NCBI GenBank assembly: GCA_015680685.1
Contig: MNCI01017786.1
Coordinates: 53,114-117,113 of the forward strand
Source: Gnetum montanum
Lineage: Eukaryota > Streptophyta > Gnetopsida > Gnetales > Gnetaceae
DNA: 64,000 nt
Direction of reading: 5' to 3'
Under the pieces are notes generated by a model that was given only the letters and a program-made list of their open reading frames with translations, did not search any database and had not been told where the DNA came from. Below are positions 45,558 through 56,403 of this stretch, piece by piece (the stretch's first letter is position 1; every line of letters begins with the position of its first letter). A program made the position numbers and the translations under genes.

Positions 45558-47043
45558 TGAAACACCACAAAATTATGAGCTTAGTACTTCTCCAACAAGA
45601 ATCGAGCTAAGTCATGATGCGCCCCAGCATGACTAAAGCTTGAAGGCCCCATAGACAGCTTCAAGCAGAGTCAAACTCAACAAGAAGCAGTTCCCTGGGA
45701 CCTGCAGACGACCACGACGACATCTGGTATCAAACATGGCAACTTCGGAGCTCAAGATACTTAGTTTTCACTAAGTATGCAGTATGCATCGTATACGCCC
45801 AACATACATTGCCATCGTATACGCCCAGCATACATTGCCATCGTATACACCCAATGTATACGTCCAGTGTATACGCCCAGTGTACACGCCCAACGTACAT
45901 GCCTCACATATACGCTTGGCATGTATGAATGACGTGTACGCCCAACATGAAATCCCAAAGACGGCATGGAAACTGCACTTCAGAGTAAGATCCTATATAA
46001 AGCATCAACTCACAGGAACAGAGCAATTATCAGGTGTCATTATGGGCTCTAGAAAGATGAATCAGCGTGTATGCCCAGCGTATATGCCTAGCATGTACAA
46101 TGTGTACGCCCGGTGTATATGCCCAACATGCACAATGTATACTAATCAAAGCTCTCCAGAATCATGTCAGACCAAAGCCAACCATGCTGAACATCCACAG
46201 GCAGCATTCTCGTGACATCTGAATTCAAATCTGAAGGCCGAATGACTTCTTTTGTTTTGATCAAGTCTGTACGCCGAGGTCATACGCCTAGCGTGTATAC
46301 GCTGGCGGTAGTGGTATACGATGGCGTGCAACACGTCGTACACTTGTAAAATTTCATTCTTTCGCACTCGGTCAACGCACCACATGTCACCCGACCCAAG
46401 AGTCTAGCACTCCACAGCCAATCATCCCCTCTCAGACCCGAGTCTAACGTCTAAACTTGTATAAAAATCCCAATTTTTCACTAGACTAGGGTTGGCAATT
46501 CTAGAGCAAACGAGAGACAAAAGAAAGAGGACCAGAAACATGGAGAAACCAGAGCAAAAAACCCTGTACGTTGAACCTCAACCCTACACACTAAGCATAC
46601 AGCCTTCAAGCTGTGCCTACAGGTCAAACCAACACACCATCATCCCTCCACACCCATCGGGGCTCTTCGTCCGCGTTGTGTCAGATCCACAATTGCGTTC
46701 AGACTGGTGCATTGTAACTTCTATTCTGCAATAATATTGCCACATTTCTTTTTCTAAGATTTGTTATAGTTTTTCGTTCATTATTGTATGCTTATTATTT
46801 ATGTTCATGTACGTTTACGCTCCGTTCGACATTAGTTACGCCGTTTACGTATAACCCAGCGTACAGTATAACAGTGTAAGTTTGGGAAAATCCTTGTCCG
46901 ATCTACGTGCGGACCATTCAAGGTACTTTGCCTTCCTTAATTCTAGCTCGCTCTCAAGAAAAGGTAGGATCTTCTGTGCTTGTCCGAGGATCTCCTGGTT
47001 TCTGTTTCATTCTAGCCGGAGACCAACGATTTCGGACGGTACA
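45558..47043 (+). repeat. 3' LTR of element B
   Basis: 1,486 bp, TATA box at 46460-46467, same CGTATACGCCCAG repeat field at about 45780-46330. It ends TTTCGGACGGTACA and is followed by the duplication AGGAT. Confidence 0.93.
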
Positions 47044-47073
47044 AGGATAAGTTTTCATTTAGTTATGGGTATA

Positions 47074-47999
47074 TGATGAAACATCAATATGTTGCATCAA
47101 TAGGCCCTCGTTGATGAGGCCTCATTCATTTACATGGTGTTGCCTCATTGATGGGGCCACATCGACGTAATGTTTGCTACATTGACGGGGCCCCGTCAAT
47201 GTAGCCCTAGAGCGAAAACTATAAATATAAGCTTCCAACCATGTCTACGGGCATCAGATTCATAGTAGTAGCCAAAATCATGTAGTTTTTACATTTAAAA
47301 GTTAGAATATTTCTCCTAAGTGCTCGCAACAGGAGTCATTAAGTGTATAGATCTTTATTTGAGCATTTTTGTATTTGAGCATGATAGTATGTTCAAAAAT
47401 AAAGATAACCTTCTTAGTAAACCTTGCAACATTTTGGTTAGTTTAGATATTTATTTATGCATTTAATGCTTTTAGTTAATTATTTAATGTTCTCTTGTAA
47501 TTAAGTTAATTAAGTAATATAAGCTAGATAGATTAAATACATAAGTACAATTGCTTCGAACATAACACGTATTCGTTTAGTAATCCTAGCAATGTTATTA
47601 CTTGGTACGTCCAATAGTGTAGTGCTTGGTGACCCTGTAGTGGATATGTGGGTTCAAGACATGTAAGGAAAGTGGAAACAGATGCTTATGTTAGGATTAG
47701 TTAGAGACTAGTTAGTTAGTTAATTTAGATTAGTCATTAAATTATTCTCTCTCTCTCTCTCTTTAAGCACCAAAAAACATAAAACATAAAATGATAAAAA
47801 TGATATCCCTTGATTACTCTTAACCATACCATTATGCTTCACAAGTGTAATTGGGAAGACAACGAATGACCTTAGGGCAAGGTTCACTTTTTAGAAGACT
47901 AGTATACCATAAACTGTAAAGTCCATGGAATTCAACTAGATCACACATGAATGCTTTGTGATTCATATGGTTGGTGTATGGGTACCTCGCCACTCATCA
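47074..47999 (+). repeat. 3' LTR of element A
   Basis: 926 bp partner of 16482-17406, starting TGATGAAACATC with TATA box 47220-47227 and CT tract at 47744-47762, ending CACTCATCA. It lies 31 bp after the end of B, so B inserted almost at the LTR edge. Confidence 0.9.
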
Positions 48000-48470
48000 A
48001 TGTGAAAGAATAATTTTTGAGCTTCTTTATTTTCATGCTTCATGATGATGACATGGCTTTTAGAACTATTTTTAGCTTCTTTGCAGAATCAATTTCTTAT
48101 TGTATGAGCTTATATTGTATAAAAGCTAACGTGGTAGAGCCACTTTCACGCTTACTTGTAAAGCTGAATTTTGATTCTACATACAAGTTTATTTTAATAT
48201 GCTTTAATGAAGTAGCTTATAGAATTGATTTTAAACTTGTTCATAGAACCAATATTAGCTACTTTTAGTCTTTCCTTATGCTTTAATCTCATGAGGCTAA
48301 GTTGAGTAGAACCATCATGTAGAGCTAATTTTTGGTTCTATGAGCCTCCTCTATGAGTTGATGTAGTAAGCATACTTAAGAAAATCCTTCCTTTGAAATA
48401 ATTGTTGAAATTCTTTATAAAGCTAATATTTGGTTTTGTTGTTTTAATCCTCTCATTGAAATGATTTTGA
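48000..48470. repeat. Continuation of the TAGAACC...GGTTCTA array (right of element A)
   Basis: The same loose family as 15780-16476: GTAGAGCCACTTTCACGCTT, GTAAAGCTGAATTTTGATTC, AGAGCTAATTTTTGGTTCTA. It supports the boundaries set for element A. Confidence 0.6.
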
Positions 48471-49605
48471 AGAATTAAATAGGCCTTAGATCATGTCCTT
48501 TTTCTTGAAATGATAGGGTTTCTTTCGGTGCTCAATTATTTGTTCTAATGCTAATCCCATATTGAGATGAAACTGGTCTATAAGCTTTGTGAATTCATTT
48601 TTAACAGTCTCATTTTAACTTGCAAATAGAAGAGCGTACACTTGAGCTAGGCCAAACTCATAAAAGTTTTGTCTTTGTTAACTAATTCAGTTATTTCATG
48701 CAATGTTAGATTGAATTCAAAACCCAAGCTTCTCAAAATAACTAAAACTTCATGAGCTTATATGATCAACAAAGAAAAATATTTTAGGATTGTTTAGTCA
48801 GCTTTAAAATGCTTTATCCTGAAATAAAATTTAATCACAAAGATTTTAATCTTCATAGCATCTCTGATAAAACTTTCCTTGAAATTTACCTATGCTTAGG
48901 GCTCATTTTTCAAATATAAACATGGCACAAAAAATCTTAGCTTAATCTCATTACGTGATATCAATCTTTGAACACCTTCTTCATTAATGGCTAAAATGTT
49001 ACAAAAACATGTAGATGTCAAAAGATAATATGCAAGATCCTAGAGCCTTTGTCCTTATTCCTTGGATTTTAGAAGAAGATTTTGAAAAGATGGTACAAGG
49101 CTAGCCCTTTCCTTTGGTTGAAACATCATTGTAAAAGGTTGGCTTCCTAATGTGAATGAAAATCTCCAATCTTAAAGGTGTGAGATTCAAAACCCTTAAA
49201 ATTTCCTCAAATTCAAGGCAAAGATTCTTCTTTGGAATCTCATAAAGGTGACCATCTTGAATTGTTGATCACAAGAGTCTATTGATTTTCTTTATACATT
49301 GGAAACTAAAGCATTAGAAGTTTACGGTTTTGACTTCATTTAGTAGTGGTTCAATGATTGTGACTTTGTTTTCTTACCTAAATGTTGGACACTTTAGAGG
49401 AATTTGAATTATTTTAAGAAAGGATCATAAAGTTCTACTCCTTCTATTAGTAAGAAATTTTTATTATAGTGCAAGTTCAGGAAGCTTTTCTTGGATTTTT
49501 CTTAATATTTATAGTATCCCATGTGCTCCCATGTGCTCAAGAGAGGGAAGAGTTCTTTAAGAGCTTTATAAATTATTTGTAATACTAAGCGATCCTATTC
49601 TTGTT
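48471..49605. other. Unassigned AT-rich DNA
   Basis: No gene or element recognised on either strand. Confidence 0.5.
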
Positions 49606-49805
49606 GGTAACAAATAGATGTTTGTGTAGTGATATGGGTCTTAGCCTAATATCCTAAGGTTATAGGTTCAATTCTACTAGGTAGCACTAAGTTATCAATT
49701 AAAAAATATTTTTTTAAAGAGAATTCTAAAATTGGTTTGATAGATCCAAGGGGTCTTAGTAGACATAAGTAAAAAATTTCAGTTTTAGTTTCACAACTTA
49801 ATCTT
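49606..49805 (+). repeat. Possible tRNA-headed SINE remnant
   Basis: GTAGTGATATGGG about 40 bp before GGTTCAATTCT (49665-49675) looks like pol III A and B boxes. CTACTAGGTAGCAC follows, as in tRNA-derived SINE heads. The tail AAGTAAAAAATTTCAG then TTTTAGTTTCAC resembles 7265-7310. Ends are unclear. Confidence 0.4.
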
Positions 49806-50595
49806 TGATGAGGAGCTCCCATGGATTCCACAATCCAAGCTCTCTCAAAGTCACAAAATAATAGATTTAAACAAGAAAAGAAAAATCAATTCTTGCTCAA
49901 ATAGAGAATTTACATATGAAAGAAAGCCCAATTCCCAAGGACAGATAAGAGATTTAATCAAACTCTCACATGCTCAATCAAAGAAAACATGCACTCACAT
50001 GGATGATGATCAAGGCACCTTGCCAAGACTCTATCTCTCTCTCCTCTTATTTCAACTCATCTCTCTCTTCCTAGACTCTCTCTCTTGATTAAATTGAAGG
50101 CCCAAGATATTTACTTATATCCTTTCCTCCTTATCTCTTAATCGTCCCTCCAATTTACCATTCAATTTGATGTTCATTAAAATTCATGCAAGATGTCTTA
50201 GAGAAACAAGAGACATCTTTCTTGAGTGCAGAGATGTTAGAGTAGACATCTTGAAGTCAAGTTAGATGTCTAGTTTCGGATGTCTTAAGAGTTTATAGAC
50301 ATCTTGACTATAGATGATACATCTAACTATTAGGGTGGATTCCTAACCTACTAGGGCCAACATTAAAGATACTTGTTTTGAGGCTTGAAACCTCTAGACA
50401 CCTCCAAATAAGTTCCCATAACCCTTGAAACCTCCTAAACTCATCAAAATAGTCTCGAAAACACTTCCAAACATGTCAAAATACCCTAATATCATCATCA
50501 AAAAAATAACATAAAAAAATACAACACAACAATCCATAAACATTTGTGGACAAACATATTGAGAATTAGACATGGGCTAGGTGATTTCCTCATCA
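49806..50595 (-). repeat. 3' LTR of element E
   Basis: 790-bp partner of 55619-56403. The TATA position is altered (ATATAAGTAA at about 50111-50120). Confidence 0.9.
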
Positions 50596-50611
50596 TATCT
50601 TCCATCCTTAA
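50596..50611 (-). other. Polypurine tract of element E
   Basis: The minus strand reads AAGGATGGAAGATA directly before the 3' LTR start TGATGAGG. Confidence 0.65.
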
Positions 50612-50889
50612 GAATTTAAACTTATCCTCAAGTTGGCTATACACTTGGGATAACATTAAGCCCCAACAAATCCAAATCTTTCTCATGGATTTGAATGGCA
50701 TTTTTAGACCCTTCATTATTCTAATGCACCAAGTACTCATGCATTTGTTTGCCTCTTATGCTCCTAGCCTCCCTTGCTTACTACACAATTGCTTTCCTTG
50801 ATTGCTTGGCTGAGTTTGAGTCTTCAATGACATCCTTGAGGATCTCAAGACTATTGCTCAAGTGTGATGCAATCACATTCCCATGGTAT

Positions 50890-51975
50890 CAGCTCAAATA
50901 TGAAACATTAAAAACACAAGAAATAGGAAAATCATTAGGTAAGTCAACCTCATAAGCATTTGGATTGATTTTGGCTTTGATGTGAAATGGACAAGTTCTT
51001 TTTGACTTGAGATTGTAGAAGTGCATATTCTTTTGTCTTTTCTTACTTAAGTAAATTCAAACATAATTACCAATCTAGAAAATAATTTTCCTATTGCCCT
51101 CATTAACCTTGGAAGACATAATCTCTATCTTTTTCTCCAAGTGAGATTTAACTGGCTAATGCAATTCTATCATTTTTTCAACAAAGTCTAAACTCAAAGA
51201 GGCACACTCTTTAAATTTCCTCAATGCATCAACCATTCTTGGTGAAAATCCATAATTTACCATAAAGGAAATCTTACCACTGCTAGAATGGAAAGCATTA
51301 TTATATGAGGATTCAACATTGGTGAACATGTTTTTCCCTCTTTAAGGCTAATCTTTACATAAACACCTCAAGATCTTCAATAGAGACTTATTCACAACTT
51401 CAGTTTGCCCATTAGTTTGGGAGTGATAGGATATGAAAAAAAGACAATTTGGTTCCAATAATTTCCAAAGTGATGTCCAAAAATGACTGGTAAACTTGAC
51501 ATCCCTATCACTCATAATGTTTAAATAAATGTCATGTAGCCTCACAACATGTTGAAAGAAGAAATGTGTAACATGGGAAGCATCACTACTTTTCTTGCAT
51601 GGAATAAAATGAGCCATATTGATAAATCCATCTACTACAACATGTATAGAATCATGACCAAATCTTATCTTAGGAATGCCACAAACAAAGTCCAAAGAAA
51701 CATTTTCACAAGGAGCATTTGGGATTAGCAAAGGTAGATAATGACCATCTACAAATTTAACCACATCACTATACATACTTGGCCAAAATTAATTTTTTGT
51801 TACTAATTTCAATGTCTTGGTCTTTTCCATATGTGTAGCCATGTCATTTTGGTGTTTCTCTTCAAGGAGTTTGTACTTGAAATCACACTTTGGAACACAA
51901 AATTTTTCATTTTTAAACAAATTTCCATTCTTCACATGATAAGCTATCCATTTATTAGTCCTTCCTAATAATGGG
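50890..51975 (-). pseudogene. Element E integrase
   Basis: The core is open for 142 codons (51776-51348): VSLDFVCGIPK, DSIHVVVDGFINMAHFIPCK, NIMSDRDVKFTSHFWTSLWK and SYHSQTNGQTEVVNKSLLKI. The C-terminal module KAKINPNAYEVDLPNDFPIS, then CVFNVSYLS (about 50980-50900), is typical of chromovirus integrases (KINDNAYxIDLPxxYxISxTFNVxDL). Confidence 0.9.
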
Positions 51976-52099
51976 GAAGATAAATCTTTCCAAATTGCAC
52001 CAAAATCCTTATCATTAGGATATAATGAAGCAAAAGAATCAAATCCTTAAACTTTCACATTAGAAGAAACAACATGAACTCTAGACAAAGCATTAGTCA

Positions 52100-53345
52100 T
52101 AACATTAGACTTCCCATTCGTATGTTAAAAAAAATTAAATTCTTGCAATTTCTCTACCCATTTCATATGATTGGCACTCGATTTCTTTTGACAATTCAAA
52201 AATTGAAGTGCTCTATGATCAGTAAATAAAAGAAACTTTTATCCTAGTAAGTAATGTCTCCAATGTTTAATGACTTGAAGTATAGCATATAACTCCTTTT
52301 CATACACACTATAATTTTTTTTAGATTCATGTAATTCTTTTTGGAAAAGAATGCAATTAGCTCACCTTATTGAGAAAGCACACCTTTAATAGCAAGCCCT
52401 CTTGTATCTACTTTTACTTCAAAAAGTTTTGAGAAATTCAAAATTGCCAAAACTGGAGCACTACAAATTTTCTCTTTAAATGCTTGAAAGGATTTTTCTT
52501 TCTTATTATCCCACACAAATGCTAAAATTTTCTTCAAACAAGAGAGCATAGGCCATGTAATGGAACTAAAATTCTTATTAAATATCCTATAGAAGGTAGC
52601 CAAACCAAGAAAAGATCTCACCTCTCCCACATCCTTATGTGAAGGTCATTTCTTAATTGCCTTTATCTTACTTGGCTCCATCTTGATTTGGTTCTTGGAG
52701 ATAACATGACCTAGGTAGACAATTTATTTCTTCATGAAGTGACATTTCTTGGCATTAATCATCAACTTTACCTCTTGTAACTTAGAGCATATAATCCTCA
52801 AATGATGTCCATGGTATTCTTTCTTAGAACTGTGAACAAGAATTTCATCAAGGAAAACAATGTAACATTTACCAGTAAAATCTCTTAAAACCTCATGCAT
52901 GAGCCTCATAAATGTTGTTAGAGCATTGGTTAGCCCAAAAGACATGACTAATCACTCATACAAGCCATCAGGTGTCTTAAATGTTATTTTCCATTCATCT
53001 CATAGTCTAATCCTTGTTTAATGATAACCACTTTTTAAATCAATTTTAGAAAAAATGTCAGCATTTGCAAGCACATCAAGAATGTCATCCATCCTAGGAG
53101 TAGGAAATCTATACTTGATAGTAATCATATTAATATTTCTAAAATCTATGCACATCCTTAATTCATTGGTGTCCTTCTTGGGAACGAACACAACTGGAAT
53201 GACACAAGGAGAGATGGATTTCTTAATAAAACCATTAGTGAATAATTCACTTGCTTGCTCAATTATTCCCTTTAATTTGAAGTGATGCAGTATGCTCTTT
53301 CATTTGGAATTGTAGCTTCTAGTATGAGGTCTATTTGACGTTGGA
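52100..53345 (-). pseudogene. Element E reverse transcriptase and RNase H
   Basis: Minus strand: the LCxDFRxLN region at about 53150 (read in pieces), MSFGLTNALTTFMRLMHEVL (52945), the catalytic site CYIVFLDEILVHS at about 52850 with the second Asp changed to Glu, GEVRSFLGLATFYRIF (52620), SAPVLAILNF, then RNase H with a KSFFYLL-TDH-type stretch near 52230. Stops and shifts throughout. Confidence 0.85.
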
Positions 53346-53489
53346 TGGATCTTATTGGTGGAAGCCCTTCTAATTTTCCCTTGAGAACATCAACAAATTA
53401 TAATGTCAAAGTTTGCATAATTGGAGGAAGTTCATTTGTATACTCCTCTTCACTTGTTACAAGTGTTGACATGATGACAAAAGCATGTC

Positions 53490-53984
53490 TAGCCTTTTTA
53501 TGTGGTTGTAGGTACTCTTGCTCACTAAGATCAATGAAGCATTAATTGGGACATTTTCCTGATATTGCTACCAAGTCATAAGAATGAGTTCATGTATCCC
53601 ATCTTCTCTTGGAATAGACCAAACATTTCTTGCATTGCTAAAAGAAGCTTTGTTGTCAAAGTTCCAAGGTCTTTCCAAAGTAACATAAACATAATAGATA
53701 TGGAGGATCTCATAATGTACCTTGTCCTCAAAAGAACCAATTTTAAAAGATAAAATACACTTCTCCTTAACTTCTTAGAAATGATCCATAGATAGCCAAT
53801 GGACTTTATAGGGTCTAGGATGTGGAAATGTCTTCAAACTAAGATTAGAAATAGTCTTTGAAGAAATCACATTTTCTTGAGCTCCACTGTCAATTAAAAT
53901 ATGTATCCATTCACCATTATCTAGACATCCAAATCCAATCCTAAAGAGCATCTTTCTTCTAAGATCTTCATTGGCATTGTGCAA
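53490..53984 (-). pseudogene. Element E protease
   Basis: ILIDSGAQENVISSKTISNL with the intact DSG triad, followed by KTFPHPRPYKVHWL, the usual chromovirus protease context (LGLKTxPHPxPYxVxW). Confidence 0.78.
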
Positions 53985-53989
53985 GAATT

Positions 53990-55326
53990 AATTTTAGTGA
54001 TATCTTCAATTATTGGTGCATGATGGTTACCTTCATTGTAAGATTCTTGCTTTTCCAAGGTCTGAAGTTCCTTACCTTTGGAGATCTTTGGCTTTTTTCA
54101 CTCTCATTATTTATGTCCCTTTTCACCATAATTAAAGCATTGAAGTTTGGATGCATAGCCATTTCCTTGATCCTTTTCATTCTTGGAGTAGTCTTTCCTA
54201 GAATCTTGGCCCTTCTTGAACTTCTCTTGCTTCTCCTTTATGTCTTCTTTTGCATTTCCCTTATCCTTAGCTCTTTTCTCATCTTTAGAAGCTATGGAGT
54301 CCTTACCTTTAGAAAATTTGGGATCTCTATTATATCCTTGAAGTTTCTTCTTAGCCTTAAGAGCTAATTGAAAAGCCCCATCCAATGTTTGGGGCTCCTA
54401 GAATGTTAGCTCTTGTTAATACTTCCTTTTAAGTCCTCCTTGAAAGTTAGATGCTTATTCATAATCATCCTAATAAAATTTTGCAAGCTAGAAAGCCTTA
54501 CAAATTTCCATGTAGTAGTCCTTCACAGTCTTATCAACTTGCCTTAGGTACTTCAATTTTTGGATTGCCTCTTGTCTATGATGAGTCTTTTGAATTTTTT
54601 TCTTGAGCATGAACTACATTAAAGACCAATCCTTAATAGAAGTACCATTATTAACCTTGTAAGAATGAATTTCCTTCTCTCACCATACAAGTGCTATGCC
54701 TTTCAATTTGATTTTAGCATAAGATACATGTTGATGTTTTTCCACATCTTCAAGTTCAAGATACTTGTTAATCATTTTCAGCCAAGAGACAAAAGATTTA
54801 GTTCCTTCCATGCCATTGAAGGATTTGATTTCAACATAGGCATCCTTGAAGCATGTTTGAAAGCTTTTGCAAGAGTGACTTCAATTCCTTCACCTTGCTT
54901 TCTTTGAGGCTTAGAAGGAAGTTTATTTTTCCCTTTCCTAGGAAAAATAAAGCCTTGATACTTATTTTCATCACTAAGAGCATGAAGAAAAACATCATCT
55001 TAAGCTTCTCCTTCTCCAGAGTAGTCATATTCAAAAGGAATATCATTTTTCAAGGGATGGCATTTAGGAATGTCTTGAAGAAGGTCTTGGTGAAGAATTG
55101 CATGACTTGTACCCTTGCTTGGATGTTTTGGTGAAGTAGCATGTCCTTTGTTCTCTTCAAGCTTTTCAATTTTCTCAACATTAAGGTTAAGAACATTTCT
55201 TATGTCATCCATGTCTCTTGACAAAGTTTGAACTATCTTCTTCTTTAGATGCATGATGAAAATGAATCTAAAAGGCAATTTACACAAAATTCTACAAGGA
55301 AAGGTGCAAGTTTCAATATTTCTCAA
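53990..55326 (-). pseudogene. Element E gag
   Basis: Minus-strand frames: MHLKKKIVQTLSRDMDDIRN near the start (about 55250), a capsid region with FNFFLSQxL-type remnants at about 54850-54500, then a lysine-rich stretch and a zinc knuckle LQCFNYGEKGHK (about 54125). Its second cysteine reads as tyrosine, so the CCHC motif is broken. Several stops. Confidence 0.72.
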
Positions 55327-55600
55327 GGAATGAGATAAAAAAACAATACTCAGTTCTTACGAGAAATAAGCATAAGATCTTCAAACCCTCACTATTACAA
55401 GCCAATGGATGTCCAATTCCACAATTATCTTCCAATTCTTGAAAGATATTGACAAAATATGGATCAAAGGAAAATTTTCAAATCCTAGGATGAGTAGAAT
55501 AAGTAGCAAGAAAGAAATCATCCAAGCTTGAGAATTTTGAGTGATTCTTTGTAACTGAGATGAGAATTATTCACTTCATTGCAATTTTCTTCAATTCCAA

Positions 55601-55615
55601 GGTACTCTAATACTA
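55601..55615 (-). other. Primer binding site of element E
   Basis: The minus strand reads TAGTATTAGAGTACC. It fits the initiator-Met site TGGTATCAGAGC with one G-to-A and one C-to-T change, three bases inside the LTR. Confidence 0.7.
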
Positions 55616-55618
55616 ATC

Positions 55619-56403
55619 TAATGAGGAGCTCCCATGGATTCCACATTCCAAGCTCTCTCAAAGTTACAAAACAACAAATTTGAATAAGAAAAGAAAAATG
55701 AAAGCTTTATTTTTTCTCAAATGAAGAATTTACATGTGAAAGAAAGCATAATTCCCAAGTACAGATAAGAGATTTAATCAAAATCTCACACACTCAATCA
55801 AAGAAAACACACACTTACATGGATGATGATCAAGGCACCCTGCCAAGACTCTATCTCTCTTTACTCTTCTTTCAACTCACCTCTCTCTATGTAGACTCTC
55901 TGTCTTGACCAAATTAAAGGCTCAAGAGATCTATTTATACCATTCCCCCATCTTCCCTCTAATTTATCATTCAATTTGCTGTCCATTAAAATTTGTGCGA
56001 GATGTCTTGGATAAACAAGAGACGTCTTTCTTGAGTTTAAAGATGTTAGAGTAGACATCTTCAAGTCAAATTAGGCATCTAGTCTAAGACCTCTTGAGAA
56101 TGTCTAGACTTCTTGACTGCATATGAGACATCTAACTATTAGAGTAGACATTTAATCTGCCAGGGCCAAAATTAAAGATGCTTGTTTTCAGGCCTAGAAC
56201 CTTTGAACATCTCCAAACAAGTTCCCATAGTGCCCGAAACCTCTTAAAGTCATCAAAATAGTCCCAAAACATTCCAAAACATGTCTAAATACCCTAAGAT
56301 CATCATCAACAAAACAACACAAAAAAATACAATACAACAACACACAAACATCTATGGAAAAACATATTAAGGATTAGACATGGGTTGGGTGATGTTCTCA
56401 TCA
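55619..56403 (-). repeat. 5' LTR of element E
   Basis: 785 bp. TATA box on the minus strand, GTATAAATAG (55931-55940). CT-rich blocks at about 55850-55900. It is similar to the partner at 49806-50595 throughout, with scattered changes. Confidence 0.9.

Larger units (their letters stand above)
28800..47043 (+). mobile_element. Element B: full-length 18.2-kb Tat-lineage Ty3/gypsy retrotransposon with an antisense gene
   Basis: LTRs of 1,440 and 1,486 bp (TGAAACACC...GGTACA-type ends) enclose the primer site, leader repeats, gag-pro, a 5.7-kb block with an antisense multi-exon gene, RT, RNase H, archaeal-type RNase H, integrase, 3' repeats, hairpin and polypurine tract. It is flanked by a perfect duplication AGGAT (28795-28799, 47044-47048). 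In the first ~230 bp I count 12 LTR-LTR differences, 11 of them transitions (about 5%). It is inserted in the 3' tail of element A. The second RNase H places it in the Tat lineage; the large size and the gap between protease and RT resemble Ogre-type elements. Several frame breaks make it non-autonomous now. Confidence 0.93.
16482..47999 (+). mobile_element. Element A: Athila-like Ty3/gypsy retrotransposon, split by element B
   Basis: Paired LTRs (925 and 926 bp) start TGATGAARCATC and end CACTCATCA. Inside, in order: tRNA-Asp-type primer site, gag, protease, RT, RNase H, integrase, a purine/G-rich spacer, and an extra gene with its own promoter. Removing element B and one copy of its duplication leaves about 13.3 kb. 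Flanking 5-mers are ACATG and ATGTG (three of five match, both differences transitions), so a decayed target duplication is possible but not proven. The repeat array on both sides is the same family. The coding capacity is dead. Confidence 0.88.
49806..56403 (-). mobile_element. Element E: full-length chromovirus-type Ty3/gypsy retrotransposon
   Basis: 6,598 bp on the minus strand with 790- and 785-bp LTRs and a perfect target duplication ATCTT (49801-49805, 56404-56408). LTR ends are inverted repeats TGATGAG/CTCATCA (one change at 55620). Order on the minus strand: primer site, gag with zinc knuckle, protease, RT, RNase H, integrase, polypurine tract. The integrase tail lacks a clear chromodomain. 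It inserted into an L1-type LINE. All frames are broken. Confidence 0.93.

Noticed and set aside
16477-48004. Target duplication ACATG/ATGTG for element A
   Set aside because: Only three of five bases match; possible after decay but not counted as evidence.
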